Source: an uncultured archaeon
Lineage (GTDB): Archaea; Iainarchaeota; Iainarchaeia; Iainarchaeales; JAAZKV01
Reading direction: 5' to 3'
NCBI GenBank assembly: GCA_902385225.1
Contig: CABMEU010000016.1
Location: forward strand, 1-55,574
DNA: 55,574 nucleotides
A model generated the notes under the pieces. The model had not been told where the DNA came from and did not search any database. It saw only the letters and a program-made list of their open reading frames with translations. Of the stretch, positions 18,772-28,354 are shown one piece after another. The translations under genes were made by a program, and so were the position numbers. Position 1 is the first letter of the stretch; each line of letters starts with the position of its first letter.

Positions 18772-19145
18772 AGTTAGAATATGGTGATTTTTTGATTGTG
18801 AGGAAGGAAGAGACAGTGAAATTTCAAAATAGCACTAAGTGTGTAGCTTATGAATATCCTACGCATGATGCTGATGTGAATATTGCAATAGTGAAAATAT
18901 CTGGGCGTTATCCTGAGATTGGACAGGTTATGAATGAAAAAGTAAAAGAGATTGTTTATGTTGAGAAAGGTTCTGGAAGAGTTGTTATTGAGGGGCAGGA
19001 GCACAAACTCAAAGCGGGAGATGTTGTATTACTTCTGCCGAAGAAAAAATATTATTGGGACGGGAAATTAACGATTGTTTCGGCATGCGCTCCGGCGTGG
19101 TACTCAGAACAGCATAAAACAATTAATTTTAATGAAGGTGAATAA
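18768..19145 (+). CDS. Cupin-domain protein
   Basis: EIVYVEKGSGRVVIEGQEHKLKAGDVVLLLPKKKYYWDG. Confidence 0.8.
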   Translation: MKLEYGDFLIVRKEETVKFQNSTKCVAYEYPTHDADVNIAIVKISGRYPEIGQVMNEKVKEIVYVEKGSGRVVIEGQEHKLKAGDVVLLLPKKKYYWDGKLTIVSACAPAWYSEQHKTINFNEGE

Positions 19146-19877
19146 ATGAAGAGAATTGTAATACCTGGTGAGATGGTATCTGACCAGAGAAAAAGACTAG
19201 GGGGCAATGTATTTGTCTCTGACGGAAAAATATATTCCAAAGTACTTGGAATAAGCGATGAGTCCGATGAGAAAGCATCGGTAATTCCTCTTGAGGGAAA
19301 GTATTTCCCGCAGGCGGAAGATGTGGTAATAGGAGTAGTGTCAAGGGTAGTGTTCGCCGGTTACGGCATAAACATTAATTCTTTCACTGAGTCTTTTATT
19401 CCGCGCTCAGCAATGAGAGAAGACCTAAGAGTTGGTGACCTCGTTTCATCAAAAATATCGTATGTGAACGAGTTAAGAGAAGCTGAACTTGGTTTTCCAA
19501 GAAGAATGTTCGGGGGAGACGTAATAGAAGTTACTCCTGTTAGAACACCAAGGCTCATAGGAAAGAACGGCTCAATGCTTGAGCTATTAAAGCAGGGCAC
19601 TGGATGCGATATAGTGGTAGGAAAGAATGGAAGAGTTTGGGCGAGAAACGGAAATCTTGACTTGCTAAGAAAAGTTGTCATGTTCATAAATGACAATTCA
19701 TACAAAAGCAATTTGACGAACTCAGTAGAGGCTTTCTTCAAAGCGGAAGGAATCCAAATCAATATTGCTCCAAAAGGGGAGAAAACAAATAATGCAGCTG
19801 AAGAGAGCGAAGTGCTTGACGCAAATGCAGAAGAAAGCGAAGTACTCGGGGGAGCCGAGTCAGAAGAATTAAACTAA
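19146..19877 (+). CDS. rrp4: Exosome RNA-binding subunit Rrp4
   Basis: S1 and KH regions (RLIGKNGSMLELLKQGTGCDIVVGKNGRVWARN). Confidence 0.92.
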   Translation: MKRIVIPGEMVSDQRKRLGGNVFVSDGKIYSKVLGISDESDEKASVIPLEGKYFPQAEDVVIGVVSRVVFAGYGININSFTESFIPRSAMREDLRVGDLVSSKISYVNELREAELGFPRRMFGGDVIEVTPVRTPRLIGKNGSMLELLKQGTGCDIVVGKNGRVWARNGNLDLLRKVVMFINDNSYKSNLTNSVEAFFKAEGIQINIAPKGEKTNNAAEESEVLDANAEESEVLGGAESEELN

Positions 19878-19892
19878 TTGAAGGTGAATGAA

Positions 19893-20771
19893 ATGACTGA
19901 AGAAAAAATACCGGATTACAAAAAAGACAAGAAAAGAGTAGACGGAAGAAAAATGGATGAGCTAAGACCAATCAGCATCAAAGTTGGGGTATTGCCTAAC
20001 GCTGACGGCTCTGCTTATTTAGAGTGGGGGCAGAACAAAGTTTATGCCGCTGTTTACGGACCAAGAGAGGCGCTGCCTAAGCACACACAAAATCCTTACA
20101 AGGCTGTTGTGAAAGTGACTTACAGAATGGCGACTTTCTCCGTTCCAGAAAGAAAACAGCCAAGACCAAACAGAAGAGATATGGAAATATCAAAAGTTCT
20201 CGGAGAAGCGCTTACAAAAGTGATTTTCACTGAACAATTTCCTAACACTGAAATAGGTGTGTATGTTGAAGTAATTGACTCAAATGCAGGCTCAAGAGTT
20301 GCTTGCTTGACAGCAGCTTCATGCGCTCTTGCTAACGCTGGAATCCCAATGAAGGATTTAGTTGCGGCTACTGGAATAGGAAAAGCATTTGGCGAACTAA
20401 TCGTTGATTTGAATAAGGACGAGGAAGACGCGCCTGACGCAGTTGATATTCCGTTTGGAATAATGCCTAACTCAGGAGAAATAGTTCTTCTGCAGATGGA
20501 CGGACTACTCACAAAAGAAGAGTGGGCTAAACTCGTCCCCTTGGGGATGAAAGCATGCGCTGATGTGTATGCGGTTCAGAAGAAAGCTTTGCAGGAAAAG
20601 TTCTCACTATCAGAGGTTTCAGAAAAAAATGTTGAAGCTGTTGTGGAAGCTAAGCCAAAGCAGGACCACTCAAAGCCAGGCTTTGAGGGTGTCGTGAAAC
20701 AATCTGTTTCACAACAAAAAGAAACCAAAACAGAAAAGAAAGAAGTTAAAGCAAAGAAGGTGAGAAAATGA
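19893..20771 (+). CDS. rrp41: Exosome RNase PH-like subunit Rrp41
   Basis: RVDGRKMDELRPISIKVGVLPNADGSAYLEWGQNKVYAAVYGPRE. Confidence 0.95.
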   Translation: MTEEKIPDYKKDKKRVDGRKMDELRPISIKVGVLPNADGSAYLEWGQNKVYAAVYGPREALPKHTQNPYKAVVKVTYRMATFSVPERKQPRPNRRDMEISKVLGEALTKVIFTEQFPNTEIGVYVEVIDSNAGSRVACLTAASCALANAGIPMKDLVAATGIGKAFGELIVDLNKDEEDAPDAVDIPFGIMPNSGEIVLLQMDGLLTKEEWAKLVPLGMKACADVYAVQKKALQEKFSLSEVSEKNVEAVVEAKPKQDHSKPGFEGVVKQSVSQQKETKTEKKEVKAKKVRK

Positions 20772-21568
20772 GACAGACTGTTCTTGAAAACGACGTGTCA
20801 AAAATAACTGAACTCGCTAAGCAGGGAAAAAGACTTGATGGAAGAGCGCTTGATGAAATGCGTGATTTCACTCTTGAACTTGGATTATGCGAGAACGCTG
20901 AAGGTTCGGCAAGAATTAGACTCGGGCAGACTGAAGTCTTAGCAGGAATAAAAATGGGTGTGGATAAACCATATCCTGATTCACCTGACGAGGGCGCAAT
21001 CTCCGTGGGCGCGGAATTAATTCCACTGGCTCATTCAGAGTACGAAGCAGGACCTCCATCATTTGATGAAATAGAGGTAGCAAGAGTAGTAGATAGAGGA
21101 ATTAGGGAAAGCAAGGCAATTGATTTCGCATCGCTCTGCATTAAAGAGGGTGAAGCGGTTTGGGTTGCTTTCATGGATTTCTATGCGATAAACGCTGACG
21201 GCAATTTGTTTGACGCTGGCTCAATCGCAGGACTTGCATCTTTCTTGAGCGCAAAAGTTCCTAAACTTAATGACAAGAATAAAATCATTAAGCACGAATA
21301 CAGCGGAAAGCTTGAGATGAAGAGAATGCCTCTACTAACAACATTCGTAAAAGTCGGCGGAAAAATAATGGTTGACCCAACGTATGTTGAAGAAAAGGCT
21401 GCAGAAGCAAGATTCTCAGTATCAACTACTGAAGACGGCTACATGGCCGCAATGCAGAAAGGAATGGGCGGGTCATTCAATGTAGAAGAGATAAACTACA
21501 TGATAGACAAGGCATTCACAATAGGTGCAGAAACAAGAAAGAAACTTGTTAAGCAAATGAAGCAGTAA
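20768..21568 (+). CDS. rrp42: Exosome RNase PH-like subunit Rrp42
   Basis: GKRLDGRALDEMRDFTLELGLCENAEGSARIRLGQTEVLAGIK. Confidence 0.94.
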   Translation: MRQTVLENDVSKITELAKQGKRLDGRALDEMRDFTLELGLCENAEGSARIRLGQTEVLAGIKMGVDKPYPDSPDEGAISVGAELIPLAHSEYEAGPPSFDEIEVARVVDRGIRESKAIDFASLCIKEGEAVWVAFMDFYAINADGNLFDAGSIAGLASFLSAKVPKLNDKNKIIKHEYSGKLEMKRMPLLTTFVKVGGKIMVDPTYVEEKAAEARFSVSTTEDGYMAAMQKGMGGSFNVEEINYMIDKAFTIGAETRKKLVKQMKQ

Positions 21569-21577
21569 AAGTTTTAG

Positions 21578-21620
21578 AAATGAAGGGGCTAAAAGGCCTC
21601 TTCATTTTTCTGTTTTTTTT
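21578..21620 (+). terminator. Hairpin/T-tract after rrp42
   Basis: AATGAAGGGGC..AAA..GGCCTCTTCATT followed by TTTCTGTTTTTTTT. Confidence 0.6.
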
Positions 21621-21644
21621 ATATTTTTATCTCAAAACTTAATT

Positions 21645-22712
21645 TTATCTGTGCGGTTTTTGTGCGTTGAATCTTCTCTGTATGTAGCTTCCAAACAATC
21701 TTTGTTTCTTTGGAGAATTTGGTTTGGTGGTTTTAAGGAATCCTTTGCCTAATATTTCTTTGCCGTCAAAACTCTGTGCGCCAATCCAATTCTTTATCAT
21801 TTCCCGCTTGTATGGTAGGGCGTGATTTACCATGTCTGTCAAAGCTTCCCTTCTCCAGCTTCCAATGGATAATAGCGGGGAGTGAAGCGCCCTAACCCCC
21901 GTATAGATATAGACTTTTCCATCATTTGCAATGGTTAATCTTTGCGGCAAAGTCCATCCGTGCGGCATTAAGTTTGCAGAAAATCTTATTCTTCTTGATG
22001 ATTCCAGGGTTCCTTTTCCTTGCATTAAAGAATTAATAAATTCTGTCATTTGCGGTTCAAAGTTTTGGGCGTGGTATTGCTCTAAACGATTTGCATACCC
22101 TGAGTTATCATCTTTTACTTGTAGTTTTAATTTTCCTGGAATGGCTCGTTTGATACTCTTTGGCCACATATGTGTTCTTTCATAAGGGCTCTTTGTTACA
22201 GCAATTATTGTAAGAGTGGTTTTTGTTCTGCGCGCGGCTTCTGATAATGCCAATATTTTCTCTTTGACTTGTTTTCCAAATCTTAAGTGTTCTCTGTCAA
22301 TTGACATATTTATTTTTGGAAAACCCATTCGCGCAAGCATTCGCTCTGCCGCAACCGAGTTTGTTGGAAAGGTTGAGAGATTAGTCGTTATTTCCACCCT
22401 GTCTCGCCCGAGAAGTCCAACAGCATAACTCATCATGCGTTCAGTTTCTTTGTTTAGAAATGGTTCGCCGCCCCCAACACAAATTTTGGGTTTTTGCCCG
22501 AGGTTTTTTGATGCTTCATCAATTTGATTAATCACTCGTTTAAATTCTTCAAAAGTCATGTCGGGTCCGCGCATTTCATCCCGCGCAAAGCAGAAGTCGC
22601 AGGCAAAATTACAGCGAGAAGTTATGCGGATATTGATTGTGCCAAGCGGGGGCACCTCTTCGCCAAATTTAGTTGTTTTATGGTGTATGAGGCGCTTTTT
22701 TTTCTTTGACAT
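21645..22712 (-). CDS. Radical SAM protein
   Basis: ITSRCNFACDFCFARDE (CxxxCxxC), GGGEPFLNKE. Confidence 0.92.
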   Translation of the reverse strand: MSKKKKRLIHHKTTKFGEEVPPLGTINIRITSRCNFACDFCFARDEMRGPDMTFEEFKRVINQIDEASKNLGQKPKICVGGGEPFLNKETERMMSYAVGLLGRDRVEITTNLSTFPTNSVAAERMLARMGFPKINMSIDREHLRFGKQVKEKILALSEAARRTKTTLTIIAVTKSPYERTHMWPKSIKRAIPGKLKLQVKDDNSGYANRLEQYHAQNFEPQMTEFINSLMQGKGTLESSRRIRFSANLMPHGWTLPQRLTIANDGKVYIYTGVRALHSPLLSIGSWRREALTDMVNHALPYKREMIKNWIGAQSFDGKEILGKGFLKTTKPNSPKKQRLFGSYIQRRFNAQKPHR

Positions 22713-22929
22713 AAAAATATACTTCAGAGGGAATAGTTAAGCTTTTGCTAATTGGGGGATCATTTTCACCGGCGCGCCGCCTCCAAAAGAGTTTTAATCA
22801 AAAAGCGCGGGCATTCATTTGAGTTCCATGCATTTTGCGAAAGGTTTGCAAAAAAGCGCCGAATTGCAATTGATTCAAAATGAATCATTTTTAAAGCATT
22901 CGCTTAATACCTGTTATAGTGGTGTTGTG

Positions 22930-23178
22930 ATGAATGTTAATTTGCGCGGTGCGACTAAACAAGTGCTTGATATTATGATTGAGAAGGGCTTTGCCGCCAC
23001 CCAATCGGAAGCGATTCGTTTAGCCGTTTTTTGGTTTGGCCAAAATAAGCTCGAAGAAAATGAGTTGGCTGCAAAAAAAATGGCCAAAATTCACGCCCAA
23101 ATAAAATCAGGCAAGCACAAAGTAGTTTCCGCAAAAAAAGCCGCTAAAATGTATCCGGAGCTCAAAAAGCTTTCGTGA
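22930..23178 (+). CDS. RHH-type antitoxin
   Basis: MNVNLRGATKQVLDIMIEKGFAATQSEAIRLAVFWF, 4 nt upstream of RelE-like toxin. Confidence 0.8.
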   Translation: MNVNLRGATKQVLDIMIEKGFAATQSEAIRLAVFWFGQNKLEENELAAKKMAKIHAQIKSGKHKVVSAKKAAKMYPELKKLS

Positions 23179-23182
23179 TACA

Positions 23183-23437
23183 ATGTATTTGATTGAATAT
23201 TCTTCTAAGTGGTTTAAGTTTTGGGATAATATTCCTAGAGAGGAAAGGGAAAGAATCTCAAAGAAACTTCTTGAGTTAAAAGAAAAAAAGAGTTTTAGGC
23301 ATTTAAAGCTCGGTTCACCATATTTTGTTCTTGAGGTTGGGCAGTATAGGGTGTGTTTCATTGAGGAAGAAAGCAAAAGAATACTGCTTTTTGTCGGGAA
23401 TCACAAAGAGTATGAAAAGTGGATTGGACTAAAATAA
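23183..23437 (+). CDS. RelE/ParE-type toxin
   Basis: YSSKWFKFWDNIPREERERISKKL...YRVCFIEEESKRILLFVGNHKEYEKW. Confidence 0.85.
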   Translation: MYLIEYSSKWFKFWDNIPREERERISKKLLELKEKKSFRHLKLGSPYFVLEVGQYRVCFIEEESKRILLFVGNHKEYEKWIGLK

Positions 23438-23474
23438 AGTTAATTTCTATTCTTGCAGCGCTTATTAAATTCAT

Positions 23475-23810
23475 TTAGTCTCTACTAAAATTCCCTTCTT
23501 TTAATTGTTGTTCAATAAACGCTCTTAGCCTTGTTTTTGCATCTTGTTGCATGTGTCGTCCTGTTTCGCTTGCCATTAATGGCAAAGAAGGATGGGCAAC
23601 ATTCCTAAACAATTCAGTGGGTACTTGGACATAAACAGTTTTGCCTTCATGTTGCGTTGGGACAAGTGTGTGATTTTCTTTTAATCTTAAAGACGCTTTC
23701 GCGGTTGGTTGTTGAGCCATCGACTGTCTGTGATGAAGTTGCCTAAGCTCCTCATTTAAACCTGCATATTTTCCTGGAAAAGATCTTTTTCCAAATAGTT
23801 TATTCTTCAT
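23475..23810 (-). CDS. Hypothetical protein (111 aa)
   Basis: ORF in otherwise empty gap. Confidence 0.5.
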   Translation of the reverse strand: MKNKLFGKRSFPGKYAGLNEELRQLHHRQSMAQQPTAKASLRLKENHTLVPTQHEGKTVYVQVPTELFRNVAHPSLPLMASETGRHMQQDAKTRLRAFIEQQLKEGNFSRD

Positions 23811-23840
23811 AATTAAATTGTGACTTCGGAATTAATAAAT

Positions 23841-24350
23841 TTATTCTTCAAAGTGCTTCTCAAATTCCTTTATCGCCGCAATAAAAGTGGGCGCAAATCT
23901 CTCGGGAGTTTTTGCAATCATTCTCATTACTTCTTCAATTGTGAATTCTTTTGAGTACTGAATCTCTTTTGTATCAAAAATAAATTCTTTAAGTGAAATT
24001 GGTTTTTTTGTAGTGAATATTGTGAAGAGGGATTTGTATTCAGGTGAATCATAGGCGAATGAAGCGACTTCTTTTAGCTCATAAGTCCTTCCAATTTCTT
24101 CATTCATCTCTCTCATCGCGGCTTCAAGCGGGGTTTCGCCGGAAATTGCTTTTCCGCCGACAGCACAGCACCAGGTTCCAGGGTAGGGTTCCTTGTCCTT
24201 TGCCCGCAGGCTGAGCACTATTTTGTTGCCTTGTGCAATTGGAATCACAAGGGACGCATTATGTAAAAACATTTTGCTCTTTAGCCGGCTTTTTGGGTGG
24301 GTCGCGATGATTTTTCCTTCCAAATTTACCTCATCAACCATTTCTTCCAT
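23841..24350 (-). CDS. NUDIX hydrolase
   Basis: GGKAISGETPLEAAMREMNEEIG; start MEEMVDEVNLEG; upstream extension in ORF track is antisense of L37Ae. Confidence 0.85.
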   Translation of the reverse strand: MEEMVDEVNLEGKIIATHPKSRLKSKMFLHNASLVIPIAQGNKIVLSLRAKDKEPYPGTWCCAVGGKAISGETPLEAAMREMNEEIGRTYELKEVASFAYDSPEYKSLFTIFTTKKPISLKEFIFDTKEIQYSKEFTIEEVMRMIAKTPERFAPTFIAAIKEFEKHFEE

Positions 24351-24468
24351 AAGTGCAATAATGCCTGGTTTATTATAAAATAGAAGCGTATTTAGGGCAT
24401 TTTTTTGTTTTGCCTTTTGAACATTTAAAAACCTTTCTTTAGGGTTATCTTGTATTCGGTGAGCATTA

Positions 24469-24939
24469 ATGGGAAATACGGTTAAGGTTGGAAGCACTGG
24501 CAGGTACAGCGCAAGATACGGTGTTGGAGTAAAGAAGAGAGTACTCGCTGTTGAGAATAGGGCTAAAGTTCCTGTTGCTTGTCCTTTTTGCGGGTTCTCA
24601 AGAACTAAGAGAGAAGCTGCTGGATTATTTAATTGCAGAAAATGCGATGCTAAGTTTACTGGCGGAGCATATGAGTCACAAACACTTATTGGTAAAACTA
24701 TTAACAAAATGGTTTCACAGAAGCAGTTCCTTGCCGGGGCTGAAGTATTGGCTAAGGCAAAGGAAAGCACTTTCTCTGACATTGAAAGAGAAGTTGAAAA
24801 AGCTTTGACTACCGGAACAGAAGCTGTTCCTGCTGATGAAGCTCCTAAGAAAAAAGGAAAGAAAGCAAAGAAAGCCGCTGAAAAAACTGATGTTGTAGAA
24901 GCTGAAGCTGCTGAAGATGATTCTGCTGAGGCAAATTAA
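24469..24939 (+). CDS. rpl37ae: 50S ribosomal protein L37Ae with Lys/Ala/Glu-rich C-terminal extension
   Basis: CPFC-x13-CRKC zinc ribbon, FTGGAYESQT. Confidence 0.9.
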   Translation: MGNTVKVGSTGRYSARYGVGVKKRVLAVENRAKVPVACPFCGFSRTKREAAGLFNCRKCDAKFTGGAYESQTLIGKTINKMVSQKQFLAGAEVLAKAKESTFSDIEREVEKALTTGTEAVPADEAPKKKGKKAKKAAEKTDVVEAEAAEDDSAEAN

Positions 24940-24950
24940 GGGTGGTATGA

Positions 24951-25085
24951 ATGGCATATAAATGCGCAAAGTGCGGTACTGAAGTTACTAATGTTTCTGA
25001 AGGATTAGTTAGATGCCCTTCATGCGGTCATAGAATATTATACAAGACAAGAGAACCTATCTCAAAAACAATTAAGGCAGAATAA
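24951..25085 (+). CDS. rpoP: DNA-directed RNA polymerase subunit P (Rpb12-like)
   Basis: MAYKCAKCGTEVTNVSEGLVRCPSCGHRILYKTREPISKTIKAE; 44 aa, absent from ORF track. Confidence 0.92.
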   Translation: MAYKCAKCGTEVTNVSEGLVRCPSCGHRILYKTREPISKTIKAE

Positions 25086-25096
25086 CTATTTTTTTT

Positions 25097-25330
25097 ATGT
25101 TTTTGCTTGAAGTTTGGCTTTGCTTTGATTCAAAGGACTTAGCAAAGAGATTTTTTGGTTCAATTAAGCCTGAATTAACCGAGGAGTTCTCGCGGAGCAG
25201 GACAACTATTGCCCAAAAAGACAATGAGCTGAAAGTTCGTGTCAGCGCTTCAGACAAAACAGCTTTAAGGGCTTCGCTTAATGCTCTATTAAAGCCGTTG
25301 GTTTTATTTAATGAGTTGGAGGAATTGTGA
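25097..25330 (+). CDS. pcc1: KEOPS subunit Pcc1-like
   Basis: RSRTTIAQKDNELKVRVSASDKTALRASLNALLKPL; superoperon position. Confidence 0.8.
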   Translation: MFLLEVWLCFDSKDLAKRFFGSIKPELTEEFSRSRTTIAQKDNELKVRVSASDKTALRASLNALLKPLVLFNELEEL

Positions 25331-25704
25331 TGGATCAGGAAGAACAGAGAGTATTAGTGCTGGATTTTGAGAGAAACAGGCAGCTATTAATGAATGTTTC
25401 TGCGCAGAAACAGCAAATCGCGTACCAGCTGGAAATGATTAATTCCTCGCTTGAAGAGATGGGGAAATCAAAAGAGAAAATGGTTTACAAAGTTGTTGGA
25501 AATGTTTTGTTCCCAAAGGACGCTAAAGAAATGGAGAAAGAGCTTAAAGAAAAGAAAGAGAGCTCCGAGCTTCGAGCAAAAACTATTGATAAGCAGGAAG
25601 AAACTTTGATAAAGAAACTTAATTCAATAAGAGCGAAAATTGAGGGCACTCAGAAGGAAGAAGAGCAAGAGAAATCTGAGAAGTCTGAAAAGAAAAAGAA
25701 GTGA
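25327..25704 (+). CDS. pfdB: Prefoldin beta subunit
   Basis: MVYKVVGNVLFPKDAKEMEKELKEKKE between coiled coils. Confidence 0.9.
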   Translation: MMDQEEQRVLVLDFERNRQLLMNVSAQKQQIAYQLEMINSSLEEMGKSKEKMVYKVVGNVLFPKDAKEMEKELKEKKESSELRAKTIDKQEETLIKKLNSIRAKIEGTQKEEEQEKSEKSEKKKK

Positions 25705-25725
25705 ATAGCTTCTTTTTCTAAATTC
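25694..25725 (+). terminator. Hairpin/T-tract overlapping prefoldin stop
   Basis: AAAAGAAG-TGAATAG-CTTCTTTT then T-rich. Confidence 0.45.
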
Positions 25726-25819
25726 TTTTTTTATAGTAAATCGCCAGCCAAGCGCCAAGACTTACTTCCTTAATCCAAAAACTAAAACTATAATAACAAC
25801 TTAACTTCTAATCTACTGC

Positions 25820-26806
25820 ATGTCTCTCACAGCAGCGCAGTTAGTTAAGAAGCTAAAGAGGAAGAGTGTGCTTTTGCTTTGTCATGAGAATGCTGACCTT
25901 GATTCTTTTTGCTCTGCCGCGATGATGCAGAGATTTTTGAAAAAGAAAATGATTAATGCTTTCATCGGAATTCCTTCGCATATTAATGAGCACGCCCAAA
26001 GTCTGGCTCTTCGTGAAAAGATTTCGTTTTACATTAACCCAAATCTTCCTGTGTTTAATGTTGTGATTTTGTTTGATTTTAATCATTTGGAGCAGATGGG
26101 GAGACTTGGGAAGTCATTTGAAGCGTTAATGAAGTGTAATTGCTTTGAGGTAATGGCTTTTGATCACCATGTTCCTGAGAAAGGAAGTATTGTCCATGAA
26201 AAGAATGCAATAATAAGTGACAAATGCGTTTCAACCACTCAACTCGTTCGCAATTTCCTGGACATATTTGAAGATAGCGAGATAGATTTTTTGAATTGCC
26301 TTGGTATTATGGAAGACACGGGGCATTTTCTTGTGGGTAATTCAGAGAGTTTTGAGTCCTTCTCAAGTTCATTAAAAAATTCAGGCCGCTCTTTTGCCGA
26401 AGTGCTTGCTTTCACAAAACACAATTTGAAAGAAGATGAAAGAATTGCTTTTCTTAAAGCCGCTCAGCGCGCCCAAATACTAAAACTTGGCAGTGCGATT
26501 GTCGCAGTAAGCGAGTTATCCTTTTACCAGGGTCCCGCCGCCTCAAAGCTCCTTGATTTTGGCGCGCATATTGCAGTTGTCGCGGGGCAGGAAAAGAATG
26601 AGTTAACCATTCTTTCGGCAAGAGCAGATTCAGAGTTCAAAGAGAATAACAAATTCAATTTAATGAAGCACTTATTCGTTCCGCTTCAAGAAAAGCTCGG
26701 CGGCGCTGTCGGCGGTCACTCGGGGGCTGCGCAGTGGAAAGGAAAAGCGGGTGTTGGCGAAGTGAAACGAGTTGCGATTGAGATTTTGAAGAGAAGATTT
26801 AATTAG
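25820..26806 (+). CDS. DHH-family phosphoesterase
   Basis: LLCHENADLDSFCSAAMMQ, VILFDFN, FDHHVPEKG, VGGHSGAAQ. Confidence 0.9.
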   Translation: MSLTAAQLVKKLKRKSVLLLCHENADLDSFCSAAMMQRFLKKKMINAFIGIPSHINEHAQSLALREKISFYINPNLPVFNVVILFDFNHLEQMGRLGKSFEALMKCNCFEVMAFDHHVPEKGSIVHEKNAIISDKCVSTTQLVRNFLDIFEDSEIDFLNCLGIMEDTGHFLVGNSESFESFSSSLKNSGRSFAEVLAFTKHNLKEDERIAFLKAAQRAQILKLGSAIVAVSELSFYQGPAASKLLDFGAHIAVVAGQEKNELTILSARADSEFKENNKFNLMKHLFVPLQEKLGGAVGGHSGAAQWKGKAGVGEVKRVAIEILKRRFN

Positions 26807-27900
26807 CGTCTTACTCTTTTTTTCATTCTTTCAATAACTTTGTTAGTTACAATACTAATTCCTTTTCGCATGTTTCTAACTTTTCTTGCGGTTTCAGGGG
26901 ATACTTTTGCCCTGTAAGTAACTAATCTCTTTTGCGCTGTTTCAATATCATAAATGCGTTGCTGCCTCCAGCTGAAATCCTTTCCGCGATACGCCGACTC
27001 AACCACAAAATCTATCTTTGCAGGTTTGAATGTTTTTAATAGGGCAATAACCGCTTTTTGAGTTCTTCCAGCGTATACTTTGTCATCAATAACCATTACT
27101 TTACTTCCTGGAAGCATTTGTGTAAGCCTTTTGTGGTCAGAAGATAATTGCCGCTGAATTTCTTTAAGATCAATTTGCTCCGTTGACCTTTCAGGAATCG
27201 CTGCGGTTGGATCCACAAAGAAAACAGGAATTGATTTTCCATATACGTCGCGCATAACACGTTTTATTGGCGTGCCGATATATCTCGCTGCCCTATCCAA
27301 AACAATAATTACTTCAATCCCTTCAGCGTGCGCTTTCTCAGCCATTGTCCTAAGCGCCTTTGAGAATTCCCTTTGCTCAAATTTCCCAAAAACCCTCTTT
27401 TTTGATTCGAGGGTTGCTTTTAGCTCGCTTGACTTTTGCAGAATCGCTTTTTCTGTTTTCATGCCTAGTCTAGCAAATCTCTCCTTTATCTCTGTTTTTA
27501 ATTGCGGACCAAAATTTCTCCTAAATTCTTCCTTGAAGGTTTTTGCATACCCTCCATATACTTCTCTGTGAAATAAGAATGGCACCATGAAACCTACTGC
27601 GCTTAATCCTCGTCTTAGCATTGTGTTATCTTGTTTTGTCATTTCAACTAGTTCATTTACTGGGTACATTTGGTGAATAACTTCTGGATCCATTCTAAGT
27701 CTGAAGTCTTCCCTTACTTTTAAAAGTAATTTATTCTCTTCGTCTTTTGGTGCAATAATATAAATAGTATTTCCTGAGGGGCTAGTCACCCAAGGCATTG
27801 GGCAGGAAGGTATTTCTGCGATAACTGAAACTGGGACTTTGTATTTTGCTTCAATTAGCTTTGCGTTTTGGATTGAATGCCTAACACTTTCTGATTCCAT
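26803..27900 (-). CDS. Phosphoribosyltransferase-domain protein
   Basis: VIIVLDRAARYIGTPIKRVM... and KVMVIDDKVYAGRTQKAVIALLK. Confidence 0.65.
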   Translation of the reverse strand: MESESVRHSIQNAKLIEAKYKVPVSVIAEIPSCPMPWVTSPSGNTIYIIAPKDEENKLLLKVREDFRLRMDPEVIHQMYPVNELVEMTKQDNTMLRRGLSAVGFMVPFLFHREVYGGYAKTFKEEFRRNFGPQLKTEIKERFARLGMKTEKAILQKSSELKATLESKKRVFGKFEQREFSKALRTMAEKAHAEGIEVIIVLDRAARYIGTPIKRVMRDVYGKSIPVFFVDPTAAIPERSTEQIDLKEIQRQLSSDHKRLTQMLPGSKVMVIDDKVYAGRTQKAVIALLKTFKPAKIDFVVESAYRGKDFSWRQQRIYDIETAQKRLVTYRAKVSPETARKVRNMRKGISIVTNKVIERMKKRVRR

Positions 27901-27921
27901 AAGAATTAGTTTGCTTGATTT

Positions 27922-28329
27922 TTACTTCAAATAAACAACATTATTCCCTTTCTTTATTTTTCCCCTGTCCGCGTATTTTATCAGGTAGTGTACGGTGGAT
28001 TTCGGGATATTAGTAATTCTCTCAATTTCGCGCACAGTTTGGAAATCCTTTCTTAGTTCAATTATCTGGAGCATTTTGTCCATCGGGATATCAATTGCTC
28101 TTCCTCTTCTTTTCTCAAGCGAGAGCGAGATTCCTTTTTCCTTTAACTTTTTCTGAGTTTTCCCAGGAAGCCGTTTAAAACACGAAGAAGAAAGCGTGAT
28201 TGTCTTAATTGGGCATCTTGCGATTAGCGCAAGTAATTTATCCCGCTTAATGGGTCTTACAAGGTGTATTTCAGCAGTGTCCTTTGGTATGCTTTCAACG
28301 TTAGTGTCTTCAGTTATTGAATATTTCAT
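27922..28329 (-). CDS. DUF1699-like protein with HTH
   Basis: VESIPKDTAEIHLVRPIKRDKLLALIARCPIKTITLSSSCFK; C-term HTH IPKSTVHYLIKYADRG. Confidence 0.65.
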   Translation of the reverse strand: MKYSITEDTNVESIPKDTAEIHLVRPIKRDKLLALIARCPIKTITLSSSCFKRLPGKTQKKLKEKGISLSLEKRRGRAIDIPMDKMLQIIELRKDFQTVREIERITNIPKSTVHYLIKYADRGKIKKGNNVVYLK

Positions 28330-28354
28330 TCTACCAAATCCCCATTTTACTGCA

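Noticed and set aside
23841-24782. Apparent 313-aa NUDIX with a long novel N-terminal domain
   Set aside because: The extra N-terminus lies antisense to L37Ae and its promoter; an internal Met at 24350 gives a normal NUDIX length
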